This document shows, piece by piece, positions 47,384 to 55,956 of a DNA stretch of 64,000 nt (its first letter is position 1; the number at the start of each line of letters is the position of its first letter). A program made the position numbers and the translations under genes. The notes beneath the pieces are model-generated. The model was not told the DNA's origin. It made no database searches and saw only the letters and a list, made by a program, of their open reading frames with translations. The DNA is from Actinokineospora alba (lineage in GTDB: Bacteria > Actinomycetota > Actinomycetes > Mycobacteriales > Pseudonocardiaceae), in NCBI RefSeq assembly GCF_004362515.1, contig NZ_SNXU01000001.1:6386001-6450000 (forward strand), read 5' to 3'.

Positions 47384-48325
47384 TCAGCGCAGCTGGGCGC
47401 GCCGCCACTCGCCGTAGGTCTGGCTGCGGGTGGCGGTTTCCTCGTACGAGTCGTGGGCCAGCTCGGCGAGTGTGTCGGCGTGGGCGGCGAGGGGGCCGTT
47501 GGTGTTCCAGGCGAGCACATGCCGGTACCACAGCGGGGTTCGGCTGATCGGACGCACCACTACGCCATCCGGCGGAACACAGGTGGCCTGGCACAGCGAC
47601 GCCACCCGCAGGCTGCGGATCAGGTCGAAGACGAGGACGCCCTCCACCTGGTGGGCGATGCGGGGTTCGACGCCCGACTGCCCGAAGACCTCGGTGTAGT
47701 ACTCCCACACGCGGTCGTCGTCGTCCGGTGGCAGCGTCCACTCGATCGCGGCGAGGTCCTTCAAGTCCACTTCGGATTGTTCGGTGAGCGGATGATCCTC
47801 CGGGAGCAGGGCGAAGATCGGCTCGGTGTGCACCGGAAGCAGCGTCACCCCTGGTCGGGGGGCGATCTCGTAGCCGGGGCAGTCGCCGACCACAGCCAGT
47901 TCAAGCCTTCCCTCGGCGACCAGTTCGATCAGCGGGGTGGCGCAGGACTGGGCCCTGGTGGTGAAGTCGGCCTCGGCGAACGTTGCGCGCAGCCGCCTGA
48001 TCAGCGCTCCGGCGAAACCGGCGTTCACCGTGCCCACTCTCAGCACTGCCAGTGACTCGCCGGAACTGAGCGTGGCGGCGAGCTTGAGGTCGTCGAGGGC
48101 CGGAAGCACCGCCCGGGCGCGGGACAACACCAGGTTGCCGAGGGCGGTGGGGACGGCGCCGCGCCGGTCGCGGGTGAACAGCGGGCCGCCGAGGACCCGC
48201 TCGACGCGCTGCAACTGGGCGGTGAGGCCGGGTTGGGCCATCCGCAGGGCCGCGGCCGCTCTGGTCAGGCTGCCGGTCTCCGCGATCGCGCAGACGACAC
48301 GGAGATGCCGGACCTCGAGTTCCAT
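47384..48325 (-). CDS. LysR family transcriptional regulator
   Basis: A 313-residue regulator starting MELEVRHLRVVCAIAETGSLTRAAAALRMAQPGLTAQLQRVERVLGG, the classic LysR winged HTH, followed by the two-lobed effector domain (LRVGTVNAGFAGALIRRLR; LAVVGDCPGYE; FALLPEDHPLTEQSEVDL). ATG 48325 is the family-standard start; the longer frame to 48397 is unlikely. It diverges from the M64 peptidase gene with 171 bp between, so control of that gene is possible but the effector is unknown. Confidence 0.9.
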   Translation of the reverse strand: MELEVRHLRVVCAIAETGSLTRAAAALRMAQPGLTAQLQRVERVLGGPLFTRDRRGAVPTALGNLVLSRARAVLPALDDLKLAATLSSGESLAVLRVGTVNAGFAGALIRRLRATFAEADFTTRAQSCATPLIELVAEGRLELAVVGDCPGYEIAPRPGVTLLPVHTEPIFALLPEDHPLTEQSEVDLKDLAAIEWTLPPDDDDRVWEYYTEVFGQSGVEPRIAHQVEGVLVFDLIRSLRVASLCQATCVPPDGVVVRPISRTPLWYRHVLAWNTNGPLAAHADTLAELAHDSYEETATRSQTYGEWRRAQLR

Positions 48326-48496
48326 GACCCGCACGGTAATTCGTGGCCCGGCCGCTGACCAGACCGTACCGGCCAGTGCGGGCCCGCGGAACCGCAAGAT
48401 CCATACGGTTCCTGGATGGAATTTTGAGAGTACCGGCGGGCCCCTGGCGAATCCGATGGTTGGTCTCCCTGCGACTGAGCCATTGAAGGGGCAGCA

Positions 48497-49717
48497 ATGC
48501 GCCGTAAATCGATACTCCTGGCCTTACTGGCCGCGGCCCTGATGGCCGTGAGCCTTCCGGATGTCCGGCAGGCGAGCGCCGCGCCGGACGACGAGACCGT
48601 CACCGAGGTGCGTGAGGTGTTCAGCCCGGACGGCTCGATCAGCCGCCGCCCGGTCACCCGGCCCGCGATCGAACTGCCTGCGCAGGCCCAGGCGCTGGCG
48701 GCGGCCGAGGTGATCCCGATCGAGATCAACGGACCCAGTGCCAGCCGGTTCGACCTGGTCTTCGTGGGTGACGGCTACACCGGCGCCCAGCTCGGCACCT
48801 ATGGGGAACACGTGCGGAGCAAGCTCGCGGAACTCATGGCGGTGGAGCCGTTCAAGACCTACCGCGGGCAGTTCAACGTCTGGCAGGTCAACGTGGTCTC
48901 CGCGGAATCGGGCGTGGACAACGATCCCTCTTACGGCATTCGGCGTAACACGGCGCTGGACATGTACTTCTGGTGCGGCAATGTCGAGCGGCTGCTGTGC
49001 GTCAACGAGACCAAGGCCCGGCAGTACGCCTCGGCGGCTGATGACGCCGATCAGGTCATCGCGCTGGCGAACACGACGAAGTACGGCGGGGCAGGCGGGA
49101 ATGTGGCGACCTCCTCGGGCGGCAACGCGTTGGCGGGGCAGATCGTGGTGCACGAGTTGGGGCACTCGATCGGCGGATTGGCTGACGAGTACACCTATGG
49201 CGGTGGCGACTGTTATCCGTACCGCGAGCCGCGTGAGATCAACTCTTCCCGGTACACGGCCGAGCAGATGCGACAGAACCAGGCCAAGTGGTACCGGTGG
49301 CTGGGTCAGACCTCGCCTGACGGCGGGGTGGTCGACACCTACACCGGCTCCAGCTACTACACGCGGTGTGTCTACCGGCCCACGGACAACTCGTTGATGC
49401 GGTCGTTGGGTCGGGCGTTCAACCTGCCTGGGCGGGAGGCGATGATCGCCGCGTTCTACAAGGAGACCGGGGTGGTGGAGGCGGCCGCGTCGGATGAGAG
49501 TGAGTCGCCTTGGGTTCGGCCTGTCGGGGGTGCTTCGGTGTCCTGGACTCTTGACGGACAGCCCGCGGGCACCGGCACCCAGTTCGTGGCGCCCGCGTTG
49601 TCTCCTGGGGCGCACACTGTGACCGCGACTGTCACTGACGACACCGCGGCGGTGCTCGATCCTGAGCTGCGCAAGCGGTACATGACTCGACGGATCAGCT
49701 GGATCATCGGCGACTAG
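48497..49717 (+). CDS. Secreted M64 family (IgA-peptidase-like) metallopeptidase
   Basis: A 406-residue exported zinc peptidase. The signal peptide ends QASAAP (about residue 29). After a propeptide-like segment comes the M64 domain: FDLVFVGDGYTGAQLGTY, NVWQVNVVSAESGVDND, and the zinc motif VVHELGHSIGGLADEYTYGG with His219, Glu220 and His223. The C-terminal 80 residues resemble an Ig-like tail (SVSWTLDGQPAGTGTQFVAPAL). M64 members include Clostridium ramosum IgA peptidase; in soil actinomycetes the substrate is unknown. It is followed by a strong terminator. Confidence 0.9.
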   Translation: MRRKSILLALLAAALMAVSLPDVRQASAAPDDETVTEVREVFSPDGSISRRPVTRPAIELPAQAQALAAAEVIPIEINGPSASRFDLVFVGDGYTGAQLGTYGEHVRSKLAELMAVEPFKTYRGQFNVWQVNVVSAESGVDNDPSYGIRRNTALDMYFWCGNVERLLCVNETKARQYASAADDADQVIALANTTKYGGAGGNVATSSGGNALAGQIVVHELGHSIGGLADEYTYGGGDCYPYREPREINSSRYTAEQMRQNQAKWYRWLGQTSPDGGVVDTYTGSSYYTRCVYRPTDNSLMRSLGRAFNLPGREAMIAAFYKETGVVEAAASDESESPWVRPVGGASVSWTLDGQPAGTGTQFVAPALSPGAHTVTATVTDDTAAVLDPELRKRYMTRRISWIIGD

Positions 49718-49724
49718 TGCGTGT

Positions 49725-49773
49725 CCCCAGACCGGGTCGGGCAGGAGGGGAACCTGCCCGACCCGGTCTGGGG
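49725..49773. terminator. Very strong bidirectional terminator, 21-bp stem
   Basis: Positions 49725-49745 (CCCCAGACCGGGTCGGGCAG plus G) pair without mismatch with 49753-49773 around a 7-nt loop, between the convergent M64 gene and beta-helix gene. The stop of the beta-helix gene is 10 bp away. Confidence 0.9.
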
Positions 49774-49782
49774 ATACCGAAC

Positions 49783-51894
49783 TCAGGCGATCTTCATGGC
49801 GAACACGTGCAGGCCGGCGTTGGCCAGTGGGCCGCCGACGTTGGGCAGGGTGATCGCGGCGACCGTTTTGCCCGCGGTGATCGGGATGCTCCCTTGGAAC
49901 AGGGTCACGTCTTGTTCGTCGCGGCCGGTGGTCGGGTTGTTGTAGGTGGTGGGCTTCTTGTGGTGGTAGTCGGTGATGGCGGCGACCGTGGTGCCCGCCA
50001 CCGGGGTGCTGGTCCACCAGTCGGCGAACGACAGGGTGTAGGTGGACGTGGTGCCGTCGGTGTAGTGCAGGGTGCCGGTGCCGGTCTGGGTTCCGTACGC
50101 GCCGGAGCCGAGAAGTGCCACCTTGGTCCCCGAGCCGGACAGAGTGATCTTCTGGCCCGTGGCCTTCACGTTGTCCGGGAAGCCGATGTACTGCTGCGCC
50201 CAGTCAAACGTGACGCCGCCGGAAGTGACCGGGCCGTACGTGAAGCCCTTCGCCGCCAATGCCTCGGCGGAGAAGCTGCGGCCGCTGAGGGAGTAGCCGC
50301 CGATCTGCGGGTTGGCGTCCCTGGTGATGCCGTGGTTGTTGAACGCCTCCTTGAGGGAGCTGAACGTCTTCGCCGACACGCCGGAACCGTTGTCAGCGCC
50401 GATGTTGACCGTTCCGCCCGCCTTTGGGACGGTCGCGCCCCAGAAGTCGCGGGCGCCGAGTGTGGACAGTGGGGTGCCCGCGTTGAGGGCGGGTGAGCCG
50501 GTGGTGAGCTTGTAGCCGCCCACGCTGGCGATTTCCACCGCGCCGCCCGGGTAGTTGAGCTTCGGGTCGGCCTTGACCGCCGTGGTGTCGGCCGTCGGCG
50601 CGGTGATTCCGCCGTAGTACAGGTTGGTGCCGTAGGTGACACCCGCTCCGCTCGGGAACGTTCCGGACGCGGCGTAGAAGATGTTGTTGTAGATCTTCGT
50701 GTTCGCCGTCGGCAGATCGAGGGTCAACGGCTTGCTGGAACAGAAGAACGTGTTGTTGTAGAACTCGATGGGCGCCGTGGTGCTGGGGCCTTGGGCCACC
50801 CGGCAGTCGTCCTGGGAGACGTTGAAGCGGATGACTTCCTTGGCGTTGTTGTTGCCCAGGTTGGTGCACGCCTGGCAGCCGAGGTGGAAACCGCCCGCGT
50901 TGTTGGACGAGTAGTTGTACTGGAAGGTGCAGGTGCCGACGATCGCGCCGTCGCAGTCCCAGGCCGTGGAGTCGAAGCTCGACGGGTAGCTGCGGGTGAC
51001 CTCGTTGAACTGGAACACCGGGTTCTTCGAGTTGATCGGCCACATCCCGGCGAAGTTGCCCGCGACGAACGGATACGCGCCGCCACCCAGGTTGTCCGCC
51101 CGGTTCTTCTCGACCAGCGGGGCGTCCGATCCGTGCACGACGATGCCGTCGCCGCCCGCGCTGATGACCCGGTTCGATCCGATGTAGACATTCGTGTGGT
51201 AGGCGCTGGGTTTGGTCGAGATCTTGATACCACCGCCGCCGGTGTCGTGGACGTTGTTGTTCACGATGCGGAGGCCGTTGACCGGTCCGGCCGTGGACGA
51301 GGCGAGCACGATGATGCCCGCGGACCGCGAGAACCACGGCGCGTTGGTGCCGGTCTTGTCGCCCCAACCGGCGACGTTGTCCACTTCGAGACCGTCGATG
51401 ACGATGCCCGCCTTGGCCGCGGTCGTGGTGGTCTCGACCCGGATGCCGTTGCGTTCGGCGCGGGTGGCGCTGGGGTTGGTCAGGCGCAGGTCCTTGACCG
51501 TCCAGTGGCTGAGGTCCTTGAGGTACATGGCATTGGCCGCACCGGCGCCGTTGATCACCGCTCGGGCCGTCCCGGTCCCGTACGCGCCGACGGTGACCGG
51601 GCTGCCCGAGGCGCCGGAGCCCTGGCCGACGAACTGGCCGGTGCAGGTGGTGCCGCGCTTGAACAGCACCTGGTCACCGGGGCCGAAAATGGTGGCGTTG
51701 ACCTGGCTCAGCGCGTTCCAGGGATTAGTCAGGGTTCCCTGGGGAGTCGCGGTCGACGAGCAGTCGACGTAGTACGTGGTGTCCGCCGCCACCGCCGGCG
51801 GGATGGACAGGGCGATCGCCCCGCCCGCCCCCACGGCGATGACGGTGCCTAAAGCGAGCTTGCGAATGCCTGCCTTGCGTGTTGGTGCCCTCAC
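49783..51894 (-). CDS. Secreted right-handed beta-helix protein, candidate polysaccharide lyase or glycosidase
   Basis: A 703-residue exported protein from GTG 51894, with AGGAGG 6 nt upstream. The signal peptide (about residues 1-38) ends AVAAD. Residues 40-450 form beta-helix rungs (VKDLRLTNPSATRAERNGIRV; GLRIVNNNVHDTGGGGIKIS; VYIGSNRVISAGGDGIVVHG; FYNNTFFCSSKPLTLDL), the fold of pectate-lyase-like and GH28/GH120-like enzymes. A C-terminal beta-sandwich (SGSGTKVALLGSGAYGTQTG; TLSFADWWTSTPV; AITLPNVGG) is like modules found in actinomycete carbohydrate enzymes. It starts 2 nt after the aldolase stop, so it is the last gene of the sugar-acid operon and may supply its substrate. No catalytic set can be assigned by eye. 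Confidence 0.75.
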   Translation of the reverse strand: MRAPTRKAGIRKLALGTVIAVGAGGAIALSIPPAVAADTTYYVDCSSTATPQGTLTNPWNALSQVNATIFGPGDQVLFKRGTTCTGQFVGQGSGASGSPVTVGAYGTGTARAVINGAGAANAMYLKDLSHWTVKDLRLTNPSATRAERNGIRVETTTTAAKAGIVIDGLEVDNVAGWGDKTGTNAPWFSRSAGIIVLASSTAGPVNGLRIVNNNVHDTGGGGIKISTKPSAYHTNVYIGSNRVISAGGDGIVVHGSDAPLVEKNRADNLGGGAYPFVAGNFAGMWPINSKNPVFQFNEVTRSYPSSFDSTAWDCDGAIVGTCTFQYNYSSNNAGGFHLGCQACTNLGNNNAKEVIRFNVSQDDCRVAQGPSTTAPIEFYNNTFFCSSKPLTLDLPTANTKIYNNIFYAASGTFPSGAGVTYGTNLYYGGITAPTADTTAVKADPKLNYPGGAVEIASVGGYKLTTGSPALNAGTPLSTLGARDFWGATVPKAGGTVNIGADNGSGVSAKTFSSLKEAFNNHGITRDANPQIGGYSLSGRSFSAEALAAKGFTYGPVTSGGVTFDWAQQYIGFPDNVKATGQKITLSGSGTKVALLGSGAYGTQTGTGTLHYTDGTTSTYTLSFADWWTSTPVAGTTVAAITDYHHKKPTTYNNPTTGRDEQDVTLFQGSIPITAGKTVAAITLPNVGGPLANAGLHVFAMKIA

Positions 51895-51896
51895 GA

Positions 51897-52538
51897 TCAA
51901 CCTCCTGATTGATCCATTCCATCGCCCAGACCGGCGAGGAAGTCGGTGACACGGGACCGGATGGACTCCGGCGCACCCGACGTCAGTGATCCCCCGACCC
52001 CCACGGCCACCGCTCCCACGGCGAACCACTCCCCGGCGTTGTCCCCGGTTATCCCCCCGGTCGGAACGAACCCGATGTGCGGGAGCGCCGCCCGGACCGC
52101 CTTCAGATAGGCGGGCCCCAGTTCCCCGGCGGGGAACAGCTTCACCAGCGCGGCCCCGAACTCGGCCGCACGAACGGCTTCGGTCGGCGTCTGCGCGCCC
52201 GCCAGCACCGGGACGCCGTAGCGGTTTCCACAGGCGATGACCTCGGGCACGACGGTGGGGCAGACCAGGAAGGTCGCCCCTGCCAGAATCGCCAGCCGCG
52301 CGCTCGCCTCGTCCAGGACTGTGCCCGCGCCGACCATCCGCCCGTCCGGTGTGGCGGCGAGGGTTCGGATGGCATCGAGAGCACCCGGCGTGACCAGCGA
52401 GACCTCGACGACGGTGATCCCAGCCGAAACCAGCGCCTCCCCTGCCGCGACCGCGCTCTCCGCATCAGCGGACCGCAAGATGCCCACCACCCGCCCGGCT
52501 GCGATGGCACCCGTGCGCTGCCAGAGATACCCGCTCAC
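51897..52538 (-). CDS. KDPG/KDPGal-type 2-dehydro-3-deoxy-phosphogluconate aldolase
   Basis: A 213-residue class I aldolase. GTG 52538 gives the standard start (SGYLWQRTGAIAAGRVVGILR). Glu45 (VVEVSLVTPGA), GAGTV (70-74) and Schiff-base Lys133 (LVKLFPAGELG) are the family catalytic set. It would split 2-keto-3-deoxy-6-phosphogluconate or the galactonate epimer to pyruvate and glyceraldehyde 3-phosphate. The frame stays open upstream to 52838 through a His/Arg/Cys-rich tract encoded by the GGC-rich repeat, but that extension is probably not translated. It is separated from the kinase gene by 481 bp of repeat and palindrome, so it may also have its own promoter. Confidence 0.9.
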   Translation of the reverse strand: MSGYLWQRTGAIAAGRVVGILRSADAESAVAAGEALVSAGITVVEVSLVTPGALDAIRTLAATPDGRMVGAGTVLDEASARLAILAGATFLVCPTVVPEVIACGNRYGVPVLAGAQTPTEAVRAAEFGAALVKLFPAGELGPAYLKAVRAALPHIGFVPTGGITGDNAGEWFAVGAVAVGVGGSLTSGAPESIRSRVTDFLAGLGDGMDQSGG

Positions 52539-52556
52539 CGTCCCACCCCCGCGTCT

Positions 52557-52832
52557 GTGGTGGTGATGGCGGTGGCGGCGGTAGTGCCGGTGCCGGCGGC
52601 GGTGCCGATGGCGGCGGCGGTGCCGATGGCGGCGGCAGTCGTGCCGATGCCGGCGCCAGCGGTGGCGGCGGCAGTCGTGGCAGTCGTGGCGGCGGTGCCG
52701 ATGGCGATGGCACTCGTGCCGTTGCCATCGGCGGCAGTGGTGCCGGTAGCGGTGGCAGTGGCAGTCATGCCTGTGCCGGTGGCGGCGGCAGTCGTGCCGG
52801 TGCCGATGGCGATGGCAGTCGTGGCAGTACCG
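52557..52832. repeat. GGC-rich hexanucleotide-type repeat tract
   Basis: About 275 bp built from imperfect 6-bp units (GGCGGC, AGTCGT, GCCGAT, GGCGAT, GGCAGT). GGCGGCAGTCGTGCC-like blocks recur at about 52631, 52669 and 52787. The period preserves triplets, so all frames stay open and encode low-complexity peptides (Gly/Ser/Arg/Asp on one strand, His/Arg/Cys or Thr/Ala/Gly on the other). It lies just upstream of the aldolase start. Confidence 0.85.
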
Positions 52833-52868
52833 CCCCACCCACCAATCGCAACGGGCCGATCCCAGCGG

Positions 52869-53005
52869 CCTGTTTGGGTGGTTCGCCTTGATTTGGGGGA
52901 AATGGGGCTAAACTCGCGGTGCGGGTGAGGTTCCTTCGCCTCGCCTTTTAACCCGCACAGCCCCATTTCGAGGGGCCCCAAATCAAGGCGAACCACCCAA
53001 ACAGG
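52869..53005. repeat. 137-bp nested palindrome between kinase and aldolase genes
   Basis: A perfect 30-bp inverted repeat (52869-52898 with 52976-53005; arm begins CCTGTTTGGGTGGTTCGCCT) encloses a second 11-bp pair (GAAATGGGGCT 52899-52909 with AGCCCCATTTC 52959-52969) and a third 8-bp pair (GTGCGGGT 52919-52926 with ACCCGCAC 52951-52958). The whole can fold as one interrupted hairpin with 49 pairs. It begins 15 nt after the kinase stop on the minus strand. No clear target-site duplication flanks it. It may be a MITE-like element, a mobile palindromic repeat or an RNA processing/attenuation structure. Confidence 0.9.
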
Positions 53006-53019
53006 CACCCGACCACAGC

Positions 53020-53964
53020 TCACCGGTCCACCTCCGAATCCACAGCCAGCGCGGCAACAAGGTCGGCCGAATAAGGCAAACCGTCGATGTCACCCAGAGC
53101 CTGGACGTTGAGCGCCCCACAAGCGGCCCCCCGCGCGAGGCAGTCAGGAACAGACACCCCATCAAGCCAGCCCGAGAGAAACCCCGCGTCGAACGCGTCC
53201 CCAGCACCGACCGGATCCACAACAGCAGCCGAGAAAGCAGGCACCGCCCACTCATCCACCCCATCGCTGGCCCAAGCCCCATCGGCACCAGCCTTGACGA
53301 CCACCAACCGAGAACCACGGTCCAGCAACCACTTGGCCGCCAGCGACCGGTCCGATTGCCCAGTCATCACGAGCGCTTCCTCGTCACTCGTGAGCACCAG
53401 GTCCGCGCCGACCACAAGCTCGCCCAGCACAGCAGCCGCCCGCTCAGCAGACCACAACCGCAACCGAAGATTCGGATCGAACGACACCACCACCCCATGC
53501 TCATGCGCCAGCTCGATAGCAGCCCGCACAGTGTCCAAACAGGACTCCGACAGCGCGGGCGTGATCCCGGTGACGTGCAACACGCGCGCACCCGCGATAT
53601 AGGTCGGGTCCAGATCAGCAGGCCGCATCAAGCTGGCCGCGGAACCCGAACGGTAGTACTGCACACTGATCCGCCGCACAGCGTGCGCGTCACGCACCAG
53701 CATTCCCGTCGGCGCTTCGGCGTCGAGCCCGACCCGGCTGACGTCGACCCCCTCGGCACGCAACACCTCCAGCGCAGCGTGGCCGAAGGCGTCATCGCCG
53801 AGTCTGCCGAACCAGCCGGTGCGGTAGCCGAGCCGGGCCAGGCCGATCGCGACCGTGGCCTCCGCCCCGGCGATGCCGCGCCGGAAGTCGTGGGCGTGCC
53901 GTAGCGGGTCGCCCGGGTAGGCCACCATCAGGCCCATGAGTTCGCCGAAAGTCACCACGTCCAT
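53020..53964 (-). CDS. PfkB family sugar kinase, 2-keto-3-deoxygluconate/galactonate kinase type
   Basis: A 314-residue ribokinase-fold enzyme. The N-terminal GELMGLM and GGAE-like GIAGAEATVAIGLARLG, the YYRSGSAASLM substrate block and the C-terminal DPVGAGDAFDAG with catalytic Asp256 are typical of KDG kinases. It would phosphorylate 2-keto-3-deoxygalactonate or -gluconate for the aldolase. It starts 3 nt after the SMP-30 stop and ends just before the nested palindrome. Confidence 0.9.
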   Translation of the reverse strand: MDVVTFGELMGLMVAYPGDPLRHAHDFRRGIAGAEATVAIGLARLGYRTGWFGRLGDDAFGHAALEVLRAEGVDVSRVGLDAEAPTGMLVRDAHAVRRISVQYYRSGSAASLMRPADLDPTYIAGARVLHVTGITPALSESCLDTVRAAIELAHEHGVVVSFDPNLRLRLWSAERAAAVLGELVVGADLVLTSDEEALVMTGQSDRSLAAKWLLDRGSRLVVVKAGADGAWASDGVDEWAVPAFSAAVVDPVGAGDAFDAGFLSGWLDGVSVPDCLARGAACGALNVQALGDIDGLPYSADLVAALAVDSEVDR

Positions 53965-53967
53965 GGC

Positions 53968-54801
53968 TCACCCACCAAACCTGTTGGCGGGCAGGCCTTT
54001 GACGCCGACCTCAAGGGCGAACAACGCTCCCGCGTGCGGCTCGTCGACACCCACCGACGCGGACGTCACGTAGAGCGTGCCCAGGTCCGCGCCACCGAAG
54101 ACCGGGCAAGTCGGTCGGGACACCGGGAAGTCGACCACCCGGTCCAGCCGACCGTCCGGGGTGTACCGGTGCACAGCCGACCCACCCCACAGCGCCACCC
54201 ACAGGCAGCCGTCCGCGTCGAGGGTGAGCCCGTCCGGTGAGCCCGCGGAGACCTCGACCACCGTCCGACGCCCGGAGAGCACTCCGGCGTCCACGTCGAA
54301 CGCGTCGATCCGGCCGGTGGGTGTGTCGATGTAGTACAGGGTCCGGCCGTCCGGGGTGAAGTCCAGCCCATTCGACACGGTCACCCCCGGCAGGACCGGC
54401 CGCACGCTGTGATCGGGGTCGAGCCGGTAGACGATCCCCGCCCCTGGCTCCTGGTCGTAAGGCATGGTCCCAGCCCAGAACGACCCGGACGGATCGCATT
54501 TCCCGTCGTTGAACCGCGCCGGCGGTCCGGGGTGCGTCACCACGGCGATCTCCGAGGTCGAGCCGAAGTCGAAGGCGCGGAAGCCATCGGCCACCGCCAG
54601 CACCAGCCCACCCTGCTCGCGCACCGCGAGCGATCCGACGTGCGTGCCGACGTCGAAGACCTCGTCAGCCAAGCCCGAGGGGTCGTGCACGTGGACCGAC
54701 TTGCCGAGGATGTCGACCCAGTACAGCCGCTGGGCGCGCACGTCCCACACCGGGCCCTCGCCGAGCCGGGCGCCAGCGTCGACGACGATCTCCGGGGTCA
54801 T
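53968..54801 (-). CDS. SMP-30/gluconolactonase family sugar lactonase
   Basis: A 277-residue six-bladed propeller enzyme. The metal-site motifs are ARLGEGPVWD (Glu), PARFNDGKCDPSG (Asn/Asp), VSNGLDFTPDG (Asn) and SPDGLTLDADG (Asp). It should open an aldonolactone such as galactono-lactone formed by the SDR dehydrogenase. ATG 54801 overlaps the dgoD stop by 1 nt (TGATG). Confidence 0.9.
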   Translation of the reverse strand: MTPEIVVDAGARLGEGPVWDVRAQRLYWVDILGKSVHVHDPSGLADEVFDVGTHVGSLAVREQGGLVLAVADGFRAFDFGSTSEIAVVTHPGPPARFNDGKCDPSGSFWAGTMPYDQEPGAGIVYRLDPDHSVRPVLPGVTVSNGLDFTPDGRTLYYIDTPTGRIDAFDVDAGVLSGRRTVVEVSAGSPDGLTLDADGCLWVALWGGSAVHRYTPDGRLDRVVDFPVSRPTCPVFGGADLGTLYVTSASVGVDEPHAGALFALEVGVKGLPANRFGG

Positions 54802-55946
54802 CACCAGCTCCCCAGGGAGCCGTCGGCGTGGTGCCACACCGGGTTGCGCCATCGGTGCGGGTTCGCCGCCGCGGCACGCACTGCGTCCTCGTCGATCTCG
54901 ATGCCCAGCCCCGGCCCGAGCGGCCGGTCGATGTGGCCGTCGGTCGAGGCGAACACCGAGTCGTCGGCCAGGTAGCCGAGCTTCTCGCTGTCCGGGTGGT
55001 AGCCGAGGCCGAGGCTCTGCTCCTGGATCAGGAAGTTCGGCACCGCGAAGTCCAACTGCAGCGACGCCGCGAACGCGATCGGGCCAAGTGGACAGTGCGG
55101 TGCGACCAACACGTCATGGGTTTCCGCGGCGGCGGCGATGCGGCGGCACTCGGAGATGCCGCCCGCGTGCGACAGGTCTGGTTGGGCGACGGCGATGCCG
55201 GACCGCAGCACGGGGTCGAAGTCCCACCGTGAGTAGAGCCGCTCCCCCGTGGCGATGGGGATGCTGGTCGACGCGGTGATCCGCGCCAGGTCCGAGCTGA
55301 ACTCGGGCAGCACCGGCTCCTCGACGAACATCGGCAGCAGCGGCTCCAGCAGCGGCAGCACCCGCCGCGTCATGGCTCCGGTGAACCGTCCGTGGAAGTC
55401 CAGGGCGAAGTCGCGGTCCGGCCCGATCGCCTCGCGCACCGCCGCCGCCCGGTCCACGATCTCGTGCACCCGCGCGGCCGTGTCCAAACCGGACACCAGA
55501 CCCCACGGGTTCAGCTTGACCGCGGTCAAGCCGACACCCACCTGGGCCTGGGCGGACTCGACCAACTCGGCCGTGGTGTCGCCGCGCAGCCAGCCGTAGA
55601 TGCGGACCTTGTCGCGTACCGGCCCGCCCAGCAGCTCGTGCACCGGCAGCCCCAGCGCCTTGCCCTTGATGTCCCACAACGCCTGGTCGATGCCCGCCAG
55701 CGCGCTGGAGAGGACCGGGCCGCCGCGGTAGAAACCGGCCTTGGCCATGGTTTGCCAGTGGTGCTCGATCCGCATCGGGTCGGCGCCGATGAGGTAGTCG
55801 AACAGCTCGCCGACAGCGGCGGCGACGGTCTCGGCCCGCCCCTCCACGATGGGCTCGCCCCAGCCGACGATGCCCTCGTCGGTGTCGACCCGCAGGAACA
55901 GCCAGCGCGGCGGCACCCGGAACAGCTCAAAGCCGGTGATCTTCAC
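54801..55946 (-). CDS. dgoD: D-galactonate dehydratase
   Basis: A 381-residue enolase-superfamily enzyme (mandelate racemase group). FYRGGPVLSSALAGIDQALWDIKGK, metal ligands Asp183 (ALDFHGR), Glu209 (FVEEPVLPE) and Glu235 (IATGERLYSR), and catalytic His185 and His284 (VAPHCPLGPI) match DgoD positions closely. It dehydrates D-galactonate to 2-keto-3-deoxygalactonate. The neighbours provide the lactonase before and the kinase and aldolase after this step. Confidence 0.92.
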   Translation of the reverse strand: MKITGFELFRVPPRWLFLRVDTDEGIVGWGEPIVEGRAETVAAAVGELFDYLIGADPMRIEHHWQTMAKAGFYRGGPVLSSALAGIDQALWDIKGKALGLPVHELLGGPVRDKVRIYGWLRGDTTAELVESAQAQVGVGLTAVKLNPWGLVSGLDTAARVHEIVDRAAAVREAIGPDRDFALDFHGRFTGAMTRRVLPLLEPLLPMFVEEPVLPEFSSDLARITASTSIPIATGERLYSRWDFDPVLRSGIAVAQPDLSHAGGISECRRIAAAAETHDVLVAPHCPLGPIAFAASLQLDFAVPNFLIQEQSLGLGYHPDSEKLGYLADDSVFASTDGHIDRPLGPGLGIEIDEDAVRAAAANPHRWRNPVWHHADGSLGSW

Positions 55947-55956
55947 CAGGTCTCCT

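Noticed and set aside
52539..52838. His/Arg/Cys-rich N-terminal extension of the aldolase
   Set aside because: The aldolase has a complete standard N-terminus at GTG 52538. The extension is a product of the hexanucleotide repeat and all frames there are open. Kept only as a finding on the repeat.
52869..53005. Integron attC or insertion-sequence ends
   Set aside because: There is no transposase or integrase, no flanking target duplication and no attC core sites. A MITE-like or RNA element remains possible.
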